Source: Paenibacillus sp. MMS18-CY102 (lineage in GTDB: Bacteria; Bacillota; Bacilli; Paenibacillales; Paenibacillaceae). From it: 64,000 bases of DNA. The stretch lies in assembly GCF_009789195.1 (NCBI RefSeq), contig NZ_WSTC01000005.1, positions 124,001 to 188,000 on the forward strand, written 5' to 3'. The notes beneath the pieces were generated by a model. The model had not been told where the DNA came from. It made no database searches and saw only the letters and a list, made by a program, of their open reading frames with translations. The position numbers and the translations under genes are program-made. Positions 36,680-45,587 of the stretch are shown one piece after another (within the stretch, counting starts at the first letter, position 1; each line of letters begins with the position of its first letter).

Positions 36680-37969
36680 TTAGCTTTCTTTTGGCGCTAC
36701 TGCTTTTTTGGCATCGCCCCAATAAATTTGCGCAATAACTTTGGCCAGTGCATCTGCCGTTCGGTACGACTCTTCTAGCGTATTGTCCACGCCGCCGATC
36801 TCAATTAACACGCTACCAGGCGACAATGATTGGTTGTACTCCCCGTTGCCATCCTTGGATGTCTTGCCCCATACGCCTCGCGAAATGCCCGGATATTGTT
36901 TTTCTAGCGCTTCATGGATTTCAGAGGCAAGCTTTTCATTTTTGCGCCAATTCGGATTTTCCTGCCCGATGATGAAGAACACCTGGGCATAGTCTTTCCC
37001 TTTGATCGTAGTTGTCGTATATTTTCGTTTCTGCGAATCGCGATGGATATCAAATATAAACTTCAAATGACCATTGGAAGCGAGCGCATCTTGCACTGTT
37101 TTGCGCGAATATTTGTAGGAGAGCACCCATTTATAATTTTTAATGGCTGTCGGATAATCGACCTTCGAAGTTTCGGTGCCTATGCCAAGGCCGTCAAGCT
37201 TCTCCGCTAACCGTTTTCCAAGCAAGGAGACGTTCTGCTTCGTCGAGGTGGGATCATTGCCAGTTCCGCCTACTACCGGGAACCACGACTCCCGGCTATG
37301 GGAATGATAAATAAATACGGCTGGATCATCTTTCGTTGAAGGTGATGGCGTTGCCGGCTCCTCTTTCACGCCTTCATCGCCGCCAGGCTCACTGCCAGCG
37401 CCATGTTCCGTTCCGTTATCCGGTGGCGTGCCCAGCTCTCCGCTGCCCACCGATGAGCCGTTGTTTCCAGTATCGCCTTCACCCGCATGACCGCTGCCTT
37501 GCGAAGCAGTATCGTTAGGAAGAGGAGCTTGGTCATCTGGCTGGACTACTGTGTCGCTTCCAGACCCTTTGCGAATCAAATAAGGCTCGTCCGTCGCCAT
37601 GCCCGGAAATTCGCGAGCAAGCAAACTTTTAGGATCATTCGGATTAACATCCGTTACTAACCGCATCAAAAACGCACTGACCTGCTTGCCCGACAACGCG
37701 GTGTCACCCTGATGTTCAGACGTGAAAGCAGGCACTTCCATCTCCAGCATGTCCGAGAAAAACGTTCCCGAAACATTAGCAGCAAAGCCTTTCATCGTTG
37801 AGACAGGTGAAGCAGCTGTCCGTTGATGCAGCATATCTCCAAGCCCGATCGCCAAAAAAAACGCCATCGAACAGATCGACAGCAGCGCGAATGTGCGGCC
37901 CGTCACGAGCAGTTGCCTCCATTTTCGGCTTCCGCTACTCCAATTGAACGTTACGATCATTCGTTTCAT
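36680..37969 (-). CDS. spoIIP: Stage II sporulation protein P
   Basis: SpoIIP is the amidase and endopeptidase of the SpoIIDMP engulfment complex that thins septal peptidoglycan. The 429-residue protein has a membrane anchor (about residues 22-44), an extracellular region with a long Gly/Asp/Pro/Ser-rich linker (about 150-215), and the catalytic domain with zinc-site motifs IYHSHSRESW, FDIHRDSQ and LIEIGGVDNTLEES. The linker is longer than in B. subtilis. It lies downstream of gpr, with a terminator between. Confidence 0.95.
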   Translation of the reverse strand: MKRMIVTFNWSSGSRKWRQLLVTGRTFALLSICSMAFFLAIGLGDMLHQRTAASPVSTMKGFAANVSGTFFSDMLEMEVPAFTSEHQGDTALSGKQVSAFLMRLVTDVNPNDPKSLLAREFPGMATDEPYLIRKGSGSDTVVQPDDQAPLPNDTASQGSGHAGEGDTGNNGSSVGSGELGTPPDNGTEHGAGSEPGGDEGVKEEPATPSPSTKDDPAVFIYHSHSRESWFPVVGGTGNDPTSTKQNVSLLGKRLAEKLDGLGIGTETSKVDYPTAIKNYKWVLSYKYSRKTVQDALASNGHLKFIFDIHRDSQKRKYTTTTIKGKDYAQVFFIIGQENPNWRKNEKLASEIHEALEKQYPGISRGVWGKTSKDGNGEYNQSLSPGSVLIEIGGVDNTLEESYRTADALAKVIAQIYWGDAKKAVAPKES

Positions 37970-38060
37970 CGTTGCCCAGCCTCCCTATCAACCGCTCTTA
38001 GTCTGTTACTAACTTATGAGAATAAGAGAGAGGCTAGAACTAGGAATAGGAGGCATGGAC

Positions 38061-38092
38061 AAAAAAGAAGAGGCGCGATCGCATCGCACCTC
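38061..38092 (-). terminator. Terminator of gpr
   Basis: Minus strand GAGGTGCGAT / ATCGCGCCTC around a GCG loop, followed by TTCTTTTTTG, 23 bases after the gpr stop. Confidence 0.85.
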
Positions 38093-38114
38093 TAGTAAAA
38101 ACTAACCCATCCAA

Positions 38115-39122
38115 TCAATGTGTATATGCCGCTACATTCGACGTATCCACTGCGTCATGCAGCGAAGCATTCAAGCCGCTGGCAATAATGTTCGCAATGT
38201 CTTCAATGAATTGGTCGATTTCCTTCGGCGTTACGATAAGATCATGGCCGAGCGGCTGAAGCACTTCACGGACAAGCTGCAGGCGCTCGTTCTCTTCCAT
38301 TTTGTGCATCAAGCCCATAATTTGAGAACCGCTATTCGCAGCATGAGCAGCTAGATGGTCCTCTAGCAATCGCATGCAATCGTTCACAATGTTAGAGGCA
38401 AACACGACCGTCGGTACGCCTATCGCGATGCAGGGAACGCCAAGAATCTCTTTGGTCAGCCCCTTGCGCTTATTTCCGATGCCTGAACCCGGATGAATGC
38501 CTGTGTCGGCAATCTGAATTGTCGTATTGACCCGCTCCAGCGCCTTCGAGGCCAGCGCATCAATCGCAATTACCGCATCAGGGCGCGTTTTCTCTACAAT
38601 GCCCTGCACAATTTCGCTCGATTCAATGCCCGTAATGCCAAGCACGCCAGGCGCCACTGCGCTTACTGCTCGATACCCAGGCGCTACTTGGTCGGGCATC
38701 AGCTCGAAGAAGTGGCGGGTAACCATTACGTTCTCCACGACAAGCGGGCCAAGCGCATCAGGCGTCACGTTCCAGTTGCCCAAGCCTACAATTAGTATGC
38801 GGGCTGATTTGCCGACACCTGCCCGTTCTAGAAACGACTCGAATTCCTGTGCGAAACGCGTCGCAACCTTGTCCTGCAGCCCCGTATCTTGATTGCGAAG
38901 CCCGGGAACCTCTAACGTGACATACCGTCCTGGCATTTTGCCTATCGCTCGCGAGCCTTGCTCGGTCTGCACATGCACACGGGAAACTTTGATGCCATCC
39001 TCATCCAGCAATTCTGACAGCACACCTGGTATCGGCCCGCCATTGGCTGTCTCTGCAAGCTCCTTTGCCTCCAACGCTAGATCGGTGTGAACGGCATATT
39101 GCCGCAAATCGAGATGATCCAT
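38115..39122 (-). CDS. gpr: Germination protease GPR
   Basis: GPR degrades small acid-soluble spore proteins on germination. The 335-residue zymogen begins with the typical propeptide and autocleavage region YAVHTDLALEAKEL; the core has VGLGNWNVTPDALGP and VIAIDALASKALERVNTTIQ with GIHPGSGIGNKR. Length is normal. A forespore-type promoter precedes it and rpsT is divergent, as in B. subtilis. Confidence 0.97.
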   Translation of the reverse strand: MDHLDLRQYAVHTDLALEAKELAETANGGPIPGVLSELLDEDGIKVSRVHVQTEQGSRAIGKMPGRYVTLEVPGLRNQDTGLQDKVATRFAQEFESFLERAGVGKSARILIVGLGNWNVTPDALGPLVVENVMVTRHFFELMPDQVAPGYRAVSAVAPGVLGITGIESSEIVQGIVEKTRPDAVIAIDALASKALERVNTTIQIADTGIHPGSGIGNKRKGLTKEILGVPCIAIGVPTVVFASNIVNDCMRLLEDHLAAHAANSGSQIMGLMHKMEENERLQLVREVLQPLGHDLIVTPKEIDQFIEDIANIIASGLNASLHDAVDTSNVAAYTH

Positions 39123-39153
39123 ATGTCGTACCTGCCCCTTCCTTATTTGCCTT

Positions 39154-39183
39154 TAGTGTGCGATACACAGATGTTTTCTATTC
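39154..39183 (-). promoter_or_regulatory. Forespore (sigma-G/F) promoter candidate of gpr
   Basis: Minus strand GAATA (39183-39179), 18-base spacer, CACACTA (39160-39154), one mismatch to the sigma-G -10 CATNNTA; 32 bases before the gpr start. gpr is known to be forespore-expressed in Bacillus. Confidence 0.6.
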
Positions 39184-39200
39184 GAAATTGCTAATTTCAC

Positions 39201-39229
39201 TCGATTACAGTTACGACTTGTGATACAAT
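39201..39229 (+). promoter_or_regulatory. Probable extended -10 promoter of rpsT
   Basis: TGA-TACAAT with the hexamer at 39224-39229 and a weak -35 (TCGATT, 39201-39206, 17-base spacer). It leaves a leader of about 115 bases containing the small inverted repeat GGACAACAAGTCC. Confidence 0.5.
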
Positions 39230-39351
39230 TCTTTAGATGTTATCTGGACAACAAGTCCGTGTACTATTGCTTTTTGGACCTGCCCATGATAAGATATTTT
39301 AAGTTGTGTTGCAGTATTGGGTTTTTTCCCTTTTTACAGGAGGTGAATGTG

Positions 39352-39624
39352 ATGCCAAACATTAAATCTGCTATTAAACGCGTGAAAACAAGCGAGAAAC
39401 GTCGCGCTCTGAACGCTTCGCAAAAATCCGCTCTTCGCACGGCCGTTAAATCCGCAGACCAAGCGATCGCCGGCACGGACGTAGAAGTTGCTAAAGCAGC
39501 ACTCGTCGCTGCTTCGAAGAAGCTTGACAAAGCGGCTACGAAAGGCCTGATCCATAAAAATGCGGCTGCCCGCAAAAAATCTCGTCTTGCTAAGAAGCTG
39601 AATGCCCTTTCGGCACAAGCTTAA
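39352..39624 (+). CDS. rpsT: 30S ribosomal protein S20
   Basis: A 90-residue basic Ala/Lys-rich helical protein, standard for S20 ([40 protein letters not shown]). AGGAGGTGAATGTG stands before the ATG at 39352; a longer frame from 39220 has no ribosome site. Single-gene unit with promoter and terminator. Confidence 0.98.
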   Translation: MPNIKSAIKRVKTSEKRRALNASQKSALRTAVKSADQAIAGTDVEVAKAALVAASKKLDKAATKGLIHKNAAARKKSRLAKKLNALSAQA

Positions 39625-39630
39625 TGAATG

Positions 39631-39667
39631 ACGGCTCCTACGTTCTTCGGAACAGGGAGCCGTTTTT
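39631..39667 (+). terminator. Terminator of rpsT
   Basis: ACGGCTCC / GGGAGCCGT stem, followed by TTTTTT. Confidence 0.92.
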
Positions 39668-39683
39668 TCATGGGCAATAACAG

Positions 39684-39724
39684 AAAAAAACCGCTGCACC
39701 TTCCCGAAGGCAGGCGCTAGCGGC
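39684..39724 (-). terminator. Terminator of holA
   Basis: Minus strand GCCGCT / AGCGGT with an inner CCTTCGGGAAGG hairpin, followed by TTTTTTT. Confidence 0.9.
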
Positions 39725-39754
39725 TTGCATTTTGCATGAAATATCCATCAATCC

Positions 39755-40810
39755 TTAGCTTCTCGCCTGCCGCTGCTGTTGAACATTTCCGAAAGATAGC
39801 AGGAATAGCTCCAAACCGAGCGTCTTATCAATTTGCCCCGTTTTCATCCGATAATCTAGCTCTGCTAACTCCCCTAACTGCTTACTCAGCCCCGCAATGG
39901 AAAACTTCGCCGCTTTTTCCGATGCCAGCTTAACCCGAAATGGATGGACACCAAGCTGCGAGGCCATCTGCTGGGGAGAATACTGTTGGCCCGACAGCTC
40001 CTTTACTTGCAGCATAAGCCTCAGTTGGACCGCTAGAAGCGCTGCAATCTTAATCGGCTCCTCACGGCGCTGCAGCAGGTCGCGATACAGCTTGAGCGCC
40101 TTGCTGGTCTGCATGCTTGCTATGGCATCAATTAGGGCAAATACATCCTCCTCGACCGTCGAAGCGGTCAGCAGTTCCACGCTCTGAGCGTCTATCGTTC
40201 CATCCACCCCTGCATGCAGGCACAACTTGTCCGTCTCTTGGGATAGCTGCTGCAGCCGATTGCCGGTACGGGCAATTAACAAATCAGCTGCCTCCTCCGT
40301 CATTACCCGCTTCTGCTCTGTCGCTCTTCGAATGACCCATCGGCGAAGCTCCGGCCCATCCAGCTCATTAAACGCGATCAAAGCATTCTGGTCCTTGAGC
40401 TTCTTCACAAGCTTCCGCCGCTCATCAAGCTTCTCCGCATATACAAGAAATAAAATGACCGTCGTTTCAGATGGCTGTTCAATATAGTCCAGCATCCGCT
40501 CGACGCGATGCTCGATCTTGCCTTCCTTAGCGTTCGCACCTGCTGCCGCAAGCACCGACGCATCTCGAATAATAATGAGCTTGCGCGCTACGAAGAACGG
40601 CATCGTCTCCGCCTCAGCAGCAGCTTCTTCAATTGCAATTTCCGATGTATCAAACTTTACGATCCCCAGCTCTCGCTCATCTGGCTGAAACAGCTTGTCC
40701 GCCAGCAAATTCGCGAATTGCTCGATTCTATACCGATCACTGCCATAAGCGACATAGACTGGACGCACGCTGCCACTATTGATCTGCTTAATCGCTTCCT
40801 TAGCTTCCAT
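39755..40810 (-). CDS. holA: DNA polymerase III delta subunit
   Basis: HolA (YqeN) is the clamp-loader subunit that opens the beta clamp. The 351-residue protein starts MEAKEAIKQINSGSVRPVYV with the usual YGSDRYRIEQF strand, followed by AAA+-like domains without a P-loop and a helical C-terminal collar (FRVKLASEKAAKFSIAGLSKQLGELAELDYRMKTG in the original order, near residues 290-325). Start at 40810 follows AGGGGGAG. Its convergent partner rpsT is the same as in B. subtilis. Confidence 0.95.
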   Translation of the reverse strand: MEAKEAIKQINSGSVRPVYVAYGSDRYRIEQFANLLADKLFQPDERELGIVKFDTSEIAIEEAAAEAETMPFFVARKLIIIRDASVLAAAGANAKEGKIEHRVERMLDYIEQPSETTVILFLVYAEKLDERRKLVKKLKDQNALIAFNELDGPELRRWVIRRATEQKRVMTEEAADLLIARTGNRLQQLSQETDKLCLHAGVDGTIDAQSVELLTASTVEEDVFALIDAIASMQTSKALKLYRDLLQRREEPIKIAALLAVQLRLMLQVKELSGQQYSPQQMASQLGVHPFRVKLASEKAAKFSIAGLSKQLGELAELDYRMKTGQIDKTLGLELFLLSFGNVQQQRQARS

Positions 40811-40843
40811 CTGCCGACTCCCCCTGCATTCGTTCATCAACAA

Positions 40844-40870
40844 AGGGATGGAGTACGAGCCTCCATCCCT
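40844..40870 (-). terminator. Hairpin downstream of the sigma/anti-sigma unit
   Basis: AGGGATGGAG (40844-40853) and CTCCATCCCT (40861-40870) form a perfect ten-base stem with a seven-base loop. The following minus-strand sequence TTTGTTG is only a weak T run, so it may be a partial terminator before holA. Confidence 0.6.
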
Positions 40871-40884
40871 CTGTCCCTGAACAT

Positions 40885-40971
40885 CTATATAAACATCCTC
40901 CGTGCGGGTCCATGGTACCAGCCGCGGAGATGGTCATACGACGTCAAGGTCTCGTCGCTGACGCCTTCCAT
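40885..40971 (-). CDS. Possible 28-residue small protein
   Basis: An ATG frame reading MEGVSDETLTSYDHLRGWYH... and ending in ARRMFI, between the anti-sigma stop and the hairpin above. No convincing ribosome site is visible, so this is a candidate only. B. subtilis carries a different small gene (yqzM) in the comparable gap. Confidence 0.25.
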   Translation of the reverse strand: MEGVSDETLTSYDHLRGWYHGPARRMFI

Positions 40972-41009
40972 ATACTATACGCAAGACCATCAGCAAGTGT
41001 GCCGATTGA

Positions 41010-42128
41010 TTATACTTTTGTTACCGACCAGGTTGCTACATCCACCTTATAGTGTGTCGTTTGGCCCGCGGCATCCTTCACCTCGAAGAAAAGTGCCTTG
41101 CTGTCATCTGACCAAGAAAGGTTGCTCGTTTCACCCGATTGTTTGGTGCCTTCATACATGACCGTACCTTCTTGGACGGTATAAATATATACAGCACCTT
41201 CCATGATTGCAGAAGCGTACACGCCATCCGGCGAGTTCGTCACATTAGACACAGGGGCGGTCGAAGCAGTGCCGTTGTCCATAATGCTCATCGCTTGGCC
41301 GTATTGGTCTTTGGCGATCGTTGCAACACTCTTCTGTTCGCTTGTAGTCTCATCAGCCGATGGCGCTAACGGCGCATCTTCGTAGCCGGCTAATCCCTTC
41401 TCTTGGGGGAGTGAGTTTTCCAAATATGGCGTCACTCTCTCGATCTTATCCGTTTCACTAACATCAGTTTTGCCGACAGCTTGGCCTGATCCATAATCTT
41501 GCTGATTACCGGAAAGAGGGCGATACCCCGTTCCTTCATCGCTGCCTCCTGCACTGCTTGGGGATTCGGTCCGAACTTCAGTACCGTCCTTCTTTTGCAT
41601 GCTCTCTTGACTAATAAAGTCACCATTATTGTCTTTAATAGAGGCCTTAGATACAGGCTCCGAAGCAGAGGTAGCCGAAGGCGATTCCGTTGTCGCCGTA
41701 TCGCTCTTCTCATCCATGCTAGGCTGAATCGGATTATACATCACAAGGAACAAACCCGCGACGATGCCTGCGGCAACTACACCGCTAACTGCCGGCCAAG
41801 AAACACGCTTAAACCAGCTGCCCTCGCGGCGTCGAGGCGCTCTACGGGCAGCAGGCTCGGCAACCTCTGCCTTTACTTCCGAATCATTATGGTTAACTGC
41901 CGCCAGCTCAATCTGGTCAAGCTGCGGCATAATCGAATCCACGATACTAAAAGCAGGCACTACCTTAGGCAAGCTTTCCAGCTCGGTAGACAATCGCTTC
42001 AAACGATCAAACATATCGGCGCAATCCGAGCAATGCCGTGTATGGGCAGTGAGCATTTCTGCTTCATTCTCACTCAAGTCACCATCTAGCTGCCGTTGCA
42101 TGAAATCCATCACCTCTTGACATGTCAT
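41010..42128 (-). CDS. Membrane-bound anti-sigma factor with zinc-finger domain and WD40-like sensor tail
   Basis: A 372-residue protein. The N-terminus is a ZAS anti-sigma domain with HTRHCSDCADMFDRL (His and two Cys, residues 29-37). One transmembrane segment (VSGVVAAGIVAGLFLVMY) lies near 112-130. A Ser/Thr/Asp-rich linker follows and the last 100 residues look like beta-propeller blades (GTASTAPVSNVTNSPDGVYA; SNLSWSDDSKALFFEVKD), a possible extracytoplasmic sensor. It overlaps the sigma gene by four bases. By family, it holds the sigma factor at the membrane until a stress signal triggers release. Confidence 0.88.
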   Translation of the reverse strand: MTCQEVMDFMQRQLDGDLSENEAEMLTAHTRHCSDCADMFDRLKRLSTELESLPKVVPAFSIVDSIMPQLDQIELAAVNHNDSEVKAEVAEPAARRAPRRREGSWFKRVSWPAVSGVVAAGIVAGLFLVMYNPIQPSMDEKSDTATTESPSATSASEPVSKASIKDNNGDFISQESMQKKDGTEVRTESPSSAGGSDEGTGYRPLSGNQQDYGSGQAVGKTDVSETDKIERVTPYLENSLPQEKGLAGYEDAPLAPSADETTSEQKSVATIAKDQYGQAMSIMDNGTASTAPVSNVTNSPDGVYASAIMEGAVYIYTVQEGTVMYEGTKQSGETSNLSWSDDSKALFFEVKDAAGQTTHYKVDVATWSVTKV

Positions 42129-42673
42129 CCTCGGACACCTCCTTTCTGGTAATCATGAAGTAGCGATTGAAGCTGCTGCCTTGCCCGGAATAGATAAGAT
42201 TTGACCGTATTCAACGGCAAATCGAGAGAGTCCGCAATTTCATTATAAGAAAAATCTTGTAAGTAACGCAGTACGACGACGGCTCGATGATGCTCAGGCA
42301 GCTTATCGATTGCCTCGCGTATATCCTGCGCAACGTATGTGGACAAAACATCGTCCTCCACGTTCCCCTTCTCCCGGAACACGAGATCATGTTCCTCAAT
42401 CGATACCGTTGGCTTGTTACGCCTGAACTTGTCTATGCATATGTTTGTTACGATCCGTTGTATCCACGTTTTGAATTGCGCCTTCTCTTCATATGATTGA
42501 ATCTTTGTATAAATACGGATGAGCGCCTCCTGTGCTGCGTCCATCGCATCCTGCTCATTATTCAATATATAATAGGCTGTCCGGTACACATGAGTTTCAA
42601 TCTCGCGCAGCAGCGTGATGAGCGCATCGCGATCGCCCGATTGAGCCGCTCGTATGAGACTTGGCTCCACCAA
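42125..42673 (-). CDS. RNA polymerase sigma factor, ECF family
   Basis: A 182-residue group IV sigma factor. Region 2 has EQDAMDAAQEALIRIYTKI and FKTWIQRIVTNICIDKFRR; region 4 has LPEHHRAVVVLRYLQDFSYNEIADSL followed by NTVKSYLFRARQQL. Start: TTG at 42673, eight bases after AGGGGG, or GTG at 42670. A GCTCCA/TGGAGC hairpin encloses this start. It is coupled to the anti-sigma gene and has an ECF-type promoter of its own, so it probably controls its own expression. The pair sits between comEC and holA, which are closer together in B. subtilis. The subgroup (SigW-, SigV- or SigX-like) cannot be told by eye. Confidence 0.93.
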   Translation of the reverse strand: MVEPSLIRAAQSGDRDALITLLREIETHVYRTAYYILNNEQDAMDAAQEALIRIYTKIQSYEEKAQFKTWIQRIVTNICIDKFRRNKPTVSIEEHDLVFREKGNVEDDVLSTYVAQDIREAIDKLPEHHRAVVVLRYLQDFSYNEIADSLDLPLNTVKSYLFRARQQLQSLLHDYQKGGVRG

Positions 42674-42703
42674 TGGAGCTTCCCCCTCTCATGCAACCTT
42701 CCT

Positions 42704-42730
42704 GACGTGCTTGCCAGTGCAAAGGTTGCA
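42704..42730 (-). promoter_or_regulatory. ECF-type autoregulatory promoter of the sigma gene
   Basis: Minus strand TGCAACC (42730-42724), 16-base spacer, CGTC (42707-42704). This is the AAC/CGTC pattern of Bacillus ECF promoters at the right spacing, 31 bases before the sigma start. Confidence 0.7.
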
Positions 42731-42854
42731 GTTGTTCGAATTTATTTTGCGGAAATGTATGCCATCGATGGACACCATCGATTTCTCTCTACTAACCCAA
42801 CCTATAGGATAGCAGAAAAGAAAGACGCCGTACATAGGCGCCCCTTACAGCATC

Positions 42855-45566
42855 TTACAAATTGTCCATCCACTTGTCGCGGCTCCAGCTTATAAACATC
42901 GTTCCATTAGGCGCAACGGCAAAACGTGTCTCGCCATCCCGATCTGTTCGCCACACGCCAGTGTGCGCAGCCGCAAGCCGTGCAAGCGTTTCGGGATGAG
43001 GGTGATGATACAAATTATCCTTGCCCGCCGAAACCACGGCGAACGCTGGCCGCCAATAAGCAAGCCAAGCAGGCAACGAAGAGTTTTTGCTGCCGTGATG
43101 GCCAGCCTTCAACACATCCAAGCAATGGTTATTGCTTTGTTGTGGACCAGCTCTCAAGCCAGCAAGGACAGCATTGCAGGGGATGCGCAACCGCTCCAAT
43201 ATCGCTGCCTCGGATGATTTGCCCGCATCGCCAGGCAATAGAAACGTTCTGCCATACATCGTCAACAGCAACGCAACGCTGCGCTCATTCTGGTCCTCGA
43301 CATTAGGCAAGCCAGCTAGCGAACGAACCGGTCCCACTAGTTCACCTGGGGCTCTGTTTGCTTCCGCCGCACCAGTTAGGGCGGTGCCAGAAGCGTCTGG
43401 CCATAAGACGTCCATACGCGTCCCGCCTCCTAACCTCCAGCTCATCCCCGCTGCGGCGGGATACATCGGGATATGAAGCCTTAACGCTGTCTGCAGCAGT
43501 TTCTGCGCATCAGGAGAAGAATTGGATGTGCCATTCCACAGGATAGCTTGCACTGGCAGAGATTCAAGGACAGCTTGAAGCCCTCCAATATGGTCTTTGT
43601 CCAAATGCGTGATGACAACGATGTCCAGTGAATGAATGCCACGCTGTTTAAGTAACGGTACAAGCACTTTCCGTCCCACCTCGAACGGATCGTTGCGAAC
43701 TCGCCACTGATCTTCTGGTTTGCGCAAATCAACCGTGCCGCCCCCGTCGATGAGAATGTGCTTCCCTTCACCTGTCCGTATCAGAATAGCATCGCCTTGC
43801 CCAACGTCCAGTACGCTTAATGAAGCCGTCCGCTGAAACAAATCCGGCAGCCACGCGAATGATAAGAGCACTGCAATCGCAGCCATTGCGGAAAGCAGCG
43901 CCATCCAATATCGCTGGCGAACAATCCGTACAGCCTTAACCAATCCTTCAGCAAGCGGCATTGTTGCATCATCACTAACGGCCAGATCAACCGCTTTAGC
44001 TCCAGATTTTTGGCTTCGTGCCAACAGGCGGGCAGCTGCAATTCCAATTGCTAGCACCGTATACCAGGCTGCCACCCACCATACTGGCGGCTTCGCCCAT
44101 ATCGTCTGCCAGCCACGCAGGGCAGCTGTATGCTCTACTAGCGTAAAGGTCAGCGTGTTTAGCGCCTCTGTTACAGTTGCCAGCCAGTGCCCGGCTACAG
44201 GCCATACAGGCTGCGCCACAAGCGATGCAGCGCCAAGCGGCATAACGATGAAGCTAATGAACGGCACAAGCACGAGATTAGCTGGAAGCGACAGCGGGTT
44301 CCATTGATTAAAATAGTAGATTGAAACAGGAAATGAAACGATTTGCGCGACGAACGTAACTGCAATGGCGTCTAGAAACATTTTGCCAAGGCGCCATTGT
44401 GGCAGCAACGCTCGAACAGGCGCAACACCTATAATCAGTCCCGCTGTCACGAGAAACGATAGTTGAAAACCAATATCCCTCACATAAGCCGGATTCCAAG
44501 CCAGCATGATAACAGCTGATGCCGCCAACAGATGCAAGCCATCCTTCAAGCGATTCGCTCGCGCAGCCAACAGCCCAATAACAGCCATCGTGCCCGCACG
44601 AATGACCGAAGGCGATGCTCCCGATAGCAGGACATATACAGGGGTCGCCCAGGCAAGGACGAGAAGCGAGCGCTCTCGCGTTAGCCGAAGCAAACGGAGG
44701 AACATATGGATAATGGCTAGAAATACTGCGACATGCATGCCCGAAATCGCTAGCACATGCGTTAATCCCAGCTCCGAAAACTGCCGAAACACATCAGGGT
44801 CCAACCCATCAATGATACCTAGCACTAACCCCTTCATATACCCCGTCTGCTTATCTCCATAAAGGGCATCCATGAGGCTGCCTAACCGCCTTCGAGCTTG
44901 ATCGATTCGCCCTAAAAGCGTGTCAACGGTTATATGCCCATTAGGTTCGACAACCGCTTGCTCGGTCCCCTTCGTCCGTAATAGCCAATCGATATGGCTA
45001 ATGCTGTGCAAATAGTTACGGTAATCGAACCCTCCCTCATTCGCAGGCCCTGGCGGCAGCTCTAATTGGCCATGAATGGCAATATGATCGCCTCTTTGCC
45101 ATCGTCGCGCTTGTTGTAACTCGGACGGTTTCAGCAGCTTTAGTTGAACAAGCAGCCGTTCTTGGAGTTCGCGCGGAGTCTTCTCGCCTGAAATTCGCAG
45201 CTGCCCTGCACGTATCCGAAATCGAACGCTGTCACCATCGATCTCTACTGGTGAAATAATTGTCCCGTCCGCCTTAACATCATATGTGACTGGCGGATAG
45301 CTTCCCTCTGCGGCTGCAACCAGTCCAGGGAGCTCCGTCACTTTTCGGCTATCACTGTAATGCGCCCAAGCGCCACCAATGAGATAAGCGCCCAAACAAA
45401 TGAGCGCGAGCTTTGAGCCCGTACGTTGAGCTAAACGTGCTGCCGCAAACAGCAGGGCAAGCCCCGCCCCGACAATGAGGTACACGTCCATTCGGGCAAT
45501 TAATGCAATCCCCGCCGTCCAGCAAATCGCGAACCATAGAATCGGCCGATTCGTTAATAGCGGCAC
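42855..45566 (-). CDS. comEC: DNA internalisation channel ComEC/Rec2
   Basis: A 903-residue polytopic membrane protein that passes single-stranded DNA into the cell during transformation. Order: N-terminal DUF4131 region with two helices and an OB-like extracellular domain, the Competence helices (about residues 240-560), further helices, and a C-terminal metallo-beta-lactamase domain (VLDVGQGDAILIRTG, HILIDGGG, VITHLDKDHIGGLQ). The start GTG-CCG-CTA at 45566 follows AAAGGAGG; longer frames lack a site. It is separated from comEB by a strong terminator. Confidence 0.95.
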   Translation of the reverse strand: MPLLTNRPILWFAICWTAGIALIARMDVYLIVGAGLALLFAAARLAQRTGSKLALICLGAYLIGGAWAHYSDSRKVTELPGLVAAAEGSYPPVTYDVKADGTIISPVEIDGDSVRFRIRAGQLRISGEKTPRELQERLLVQLKLLKPSELQQARRWQRGDHIAIHGQLELPPGPANEGGFDYRNYLHSISHIDWLLRTKGTEQAVVEPNGHITVDTLLGRIDQARRRLGSLMDALYGDKQTGYMKGLVLGIIDGLDPDVFRQFSELGLTHVLAISGMHVAVFLAIIHMFLRLLRLTRERSLLVLAWATPVYVLLSGASPSVIRAGTMAVIGLLAARANRLKDGLHLLAASAVIMLAWNPAYVRDIGFQLSFLVTAGLIIGVAPVRALLPQWRLGKMFLDAIAVTFVAQIVSFPVSIYYFNQWNPLSLPANLVLVPFISFIVMPLGAASLVAQPVWPVAGHWLATVTEALNTLTFTLVEHTAALRGWQTIWAKPPVWWVAAWYTVLAIGIAAARLLARSQKSGAKAVDLAVSDDATMPLAEGLVKAVRIVRQRYWMALLSAMAAIAVLLSFAWLPDLFQRTASLSVLDVGQGDAILIRTGEGKHILIDGGGTVDLRKPEDQWRVRNDPFEVGRKVLVPLLKQRGIHSLDIVVITHLDKDHIGGLQAVLESLPVQAILWNGTSNSSPDAQKLLQTALRLHIPMYPAAAGMSWRLGGGTRMDVLWPDASGTALTGAAEANRAPGELVGPVRSLAGLPNVEDQNERSVALLLTMYGRTFLLPGDAGKSSEAAILERLRIPCNAVLAGLRAGPQQSNNHCLDVLKAGHHGSKNSSLPAWLAYWRPAFAVVSAGKDNLYHHPHPETLARLAAAHTGVWRTDRDGETRFAVAPNGTMFISWSRDKWMDNL

Positions 45567-45587
45567 TAGCAAACCTCCTTTTGCATA

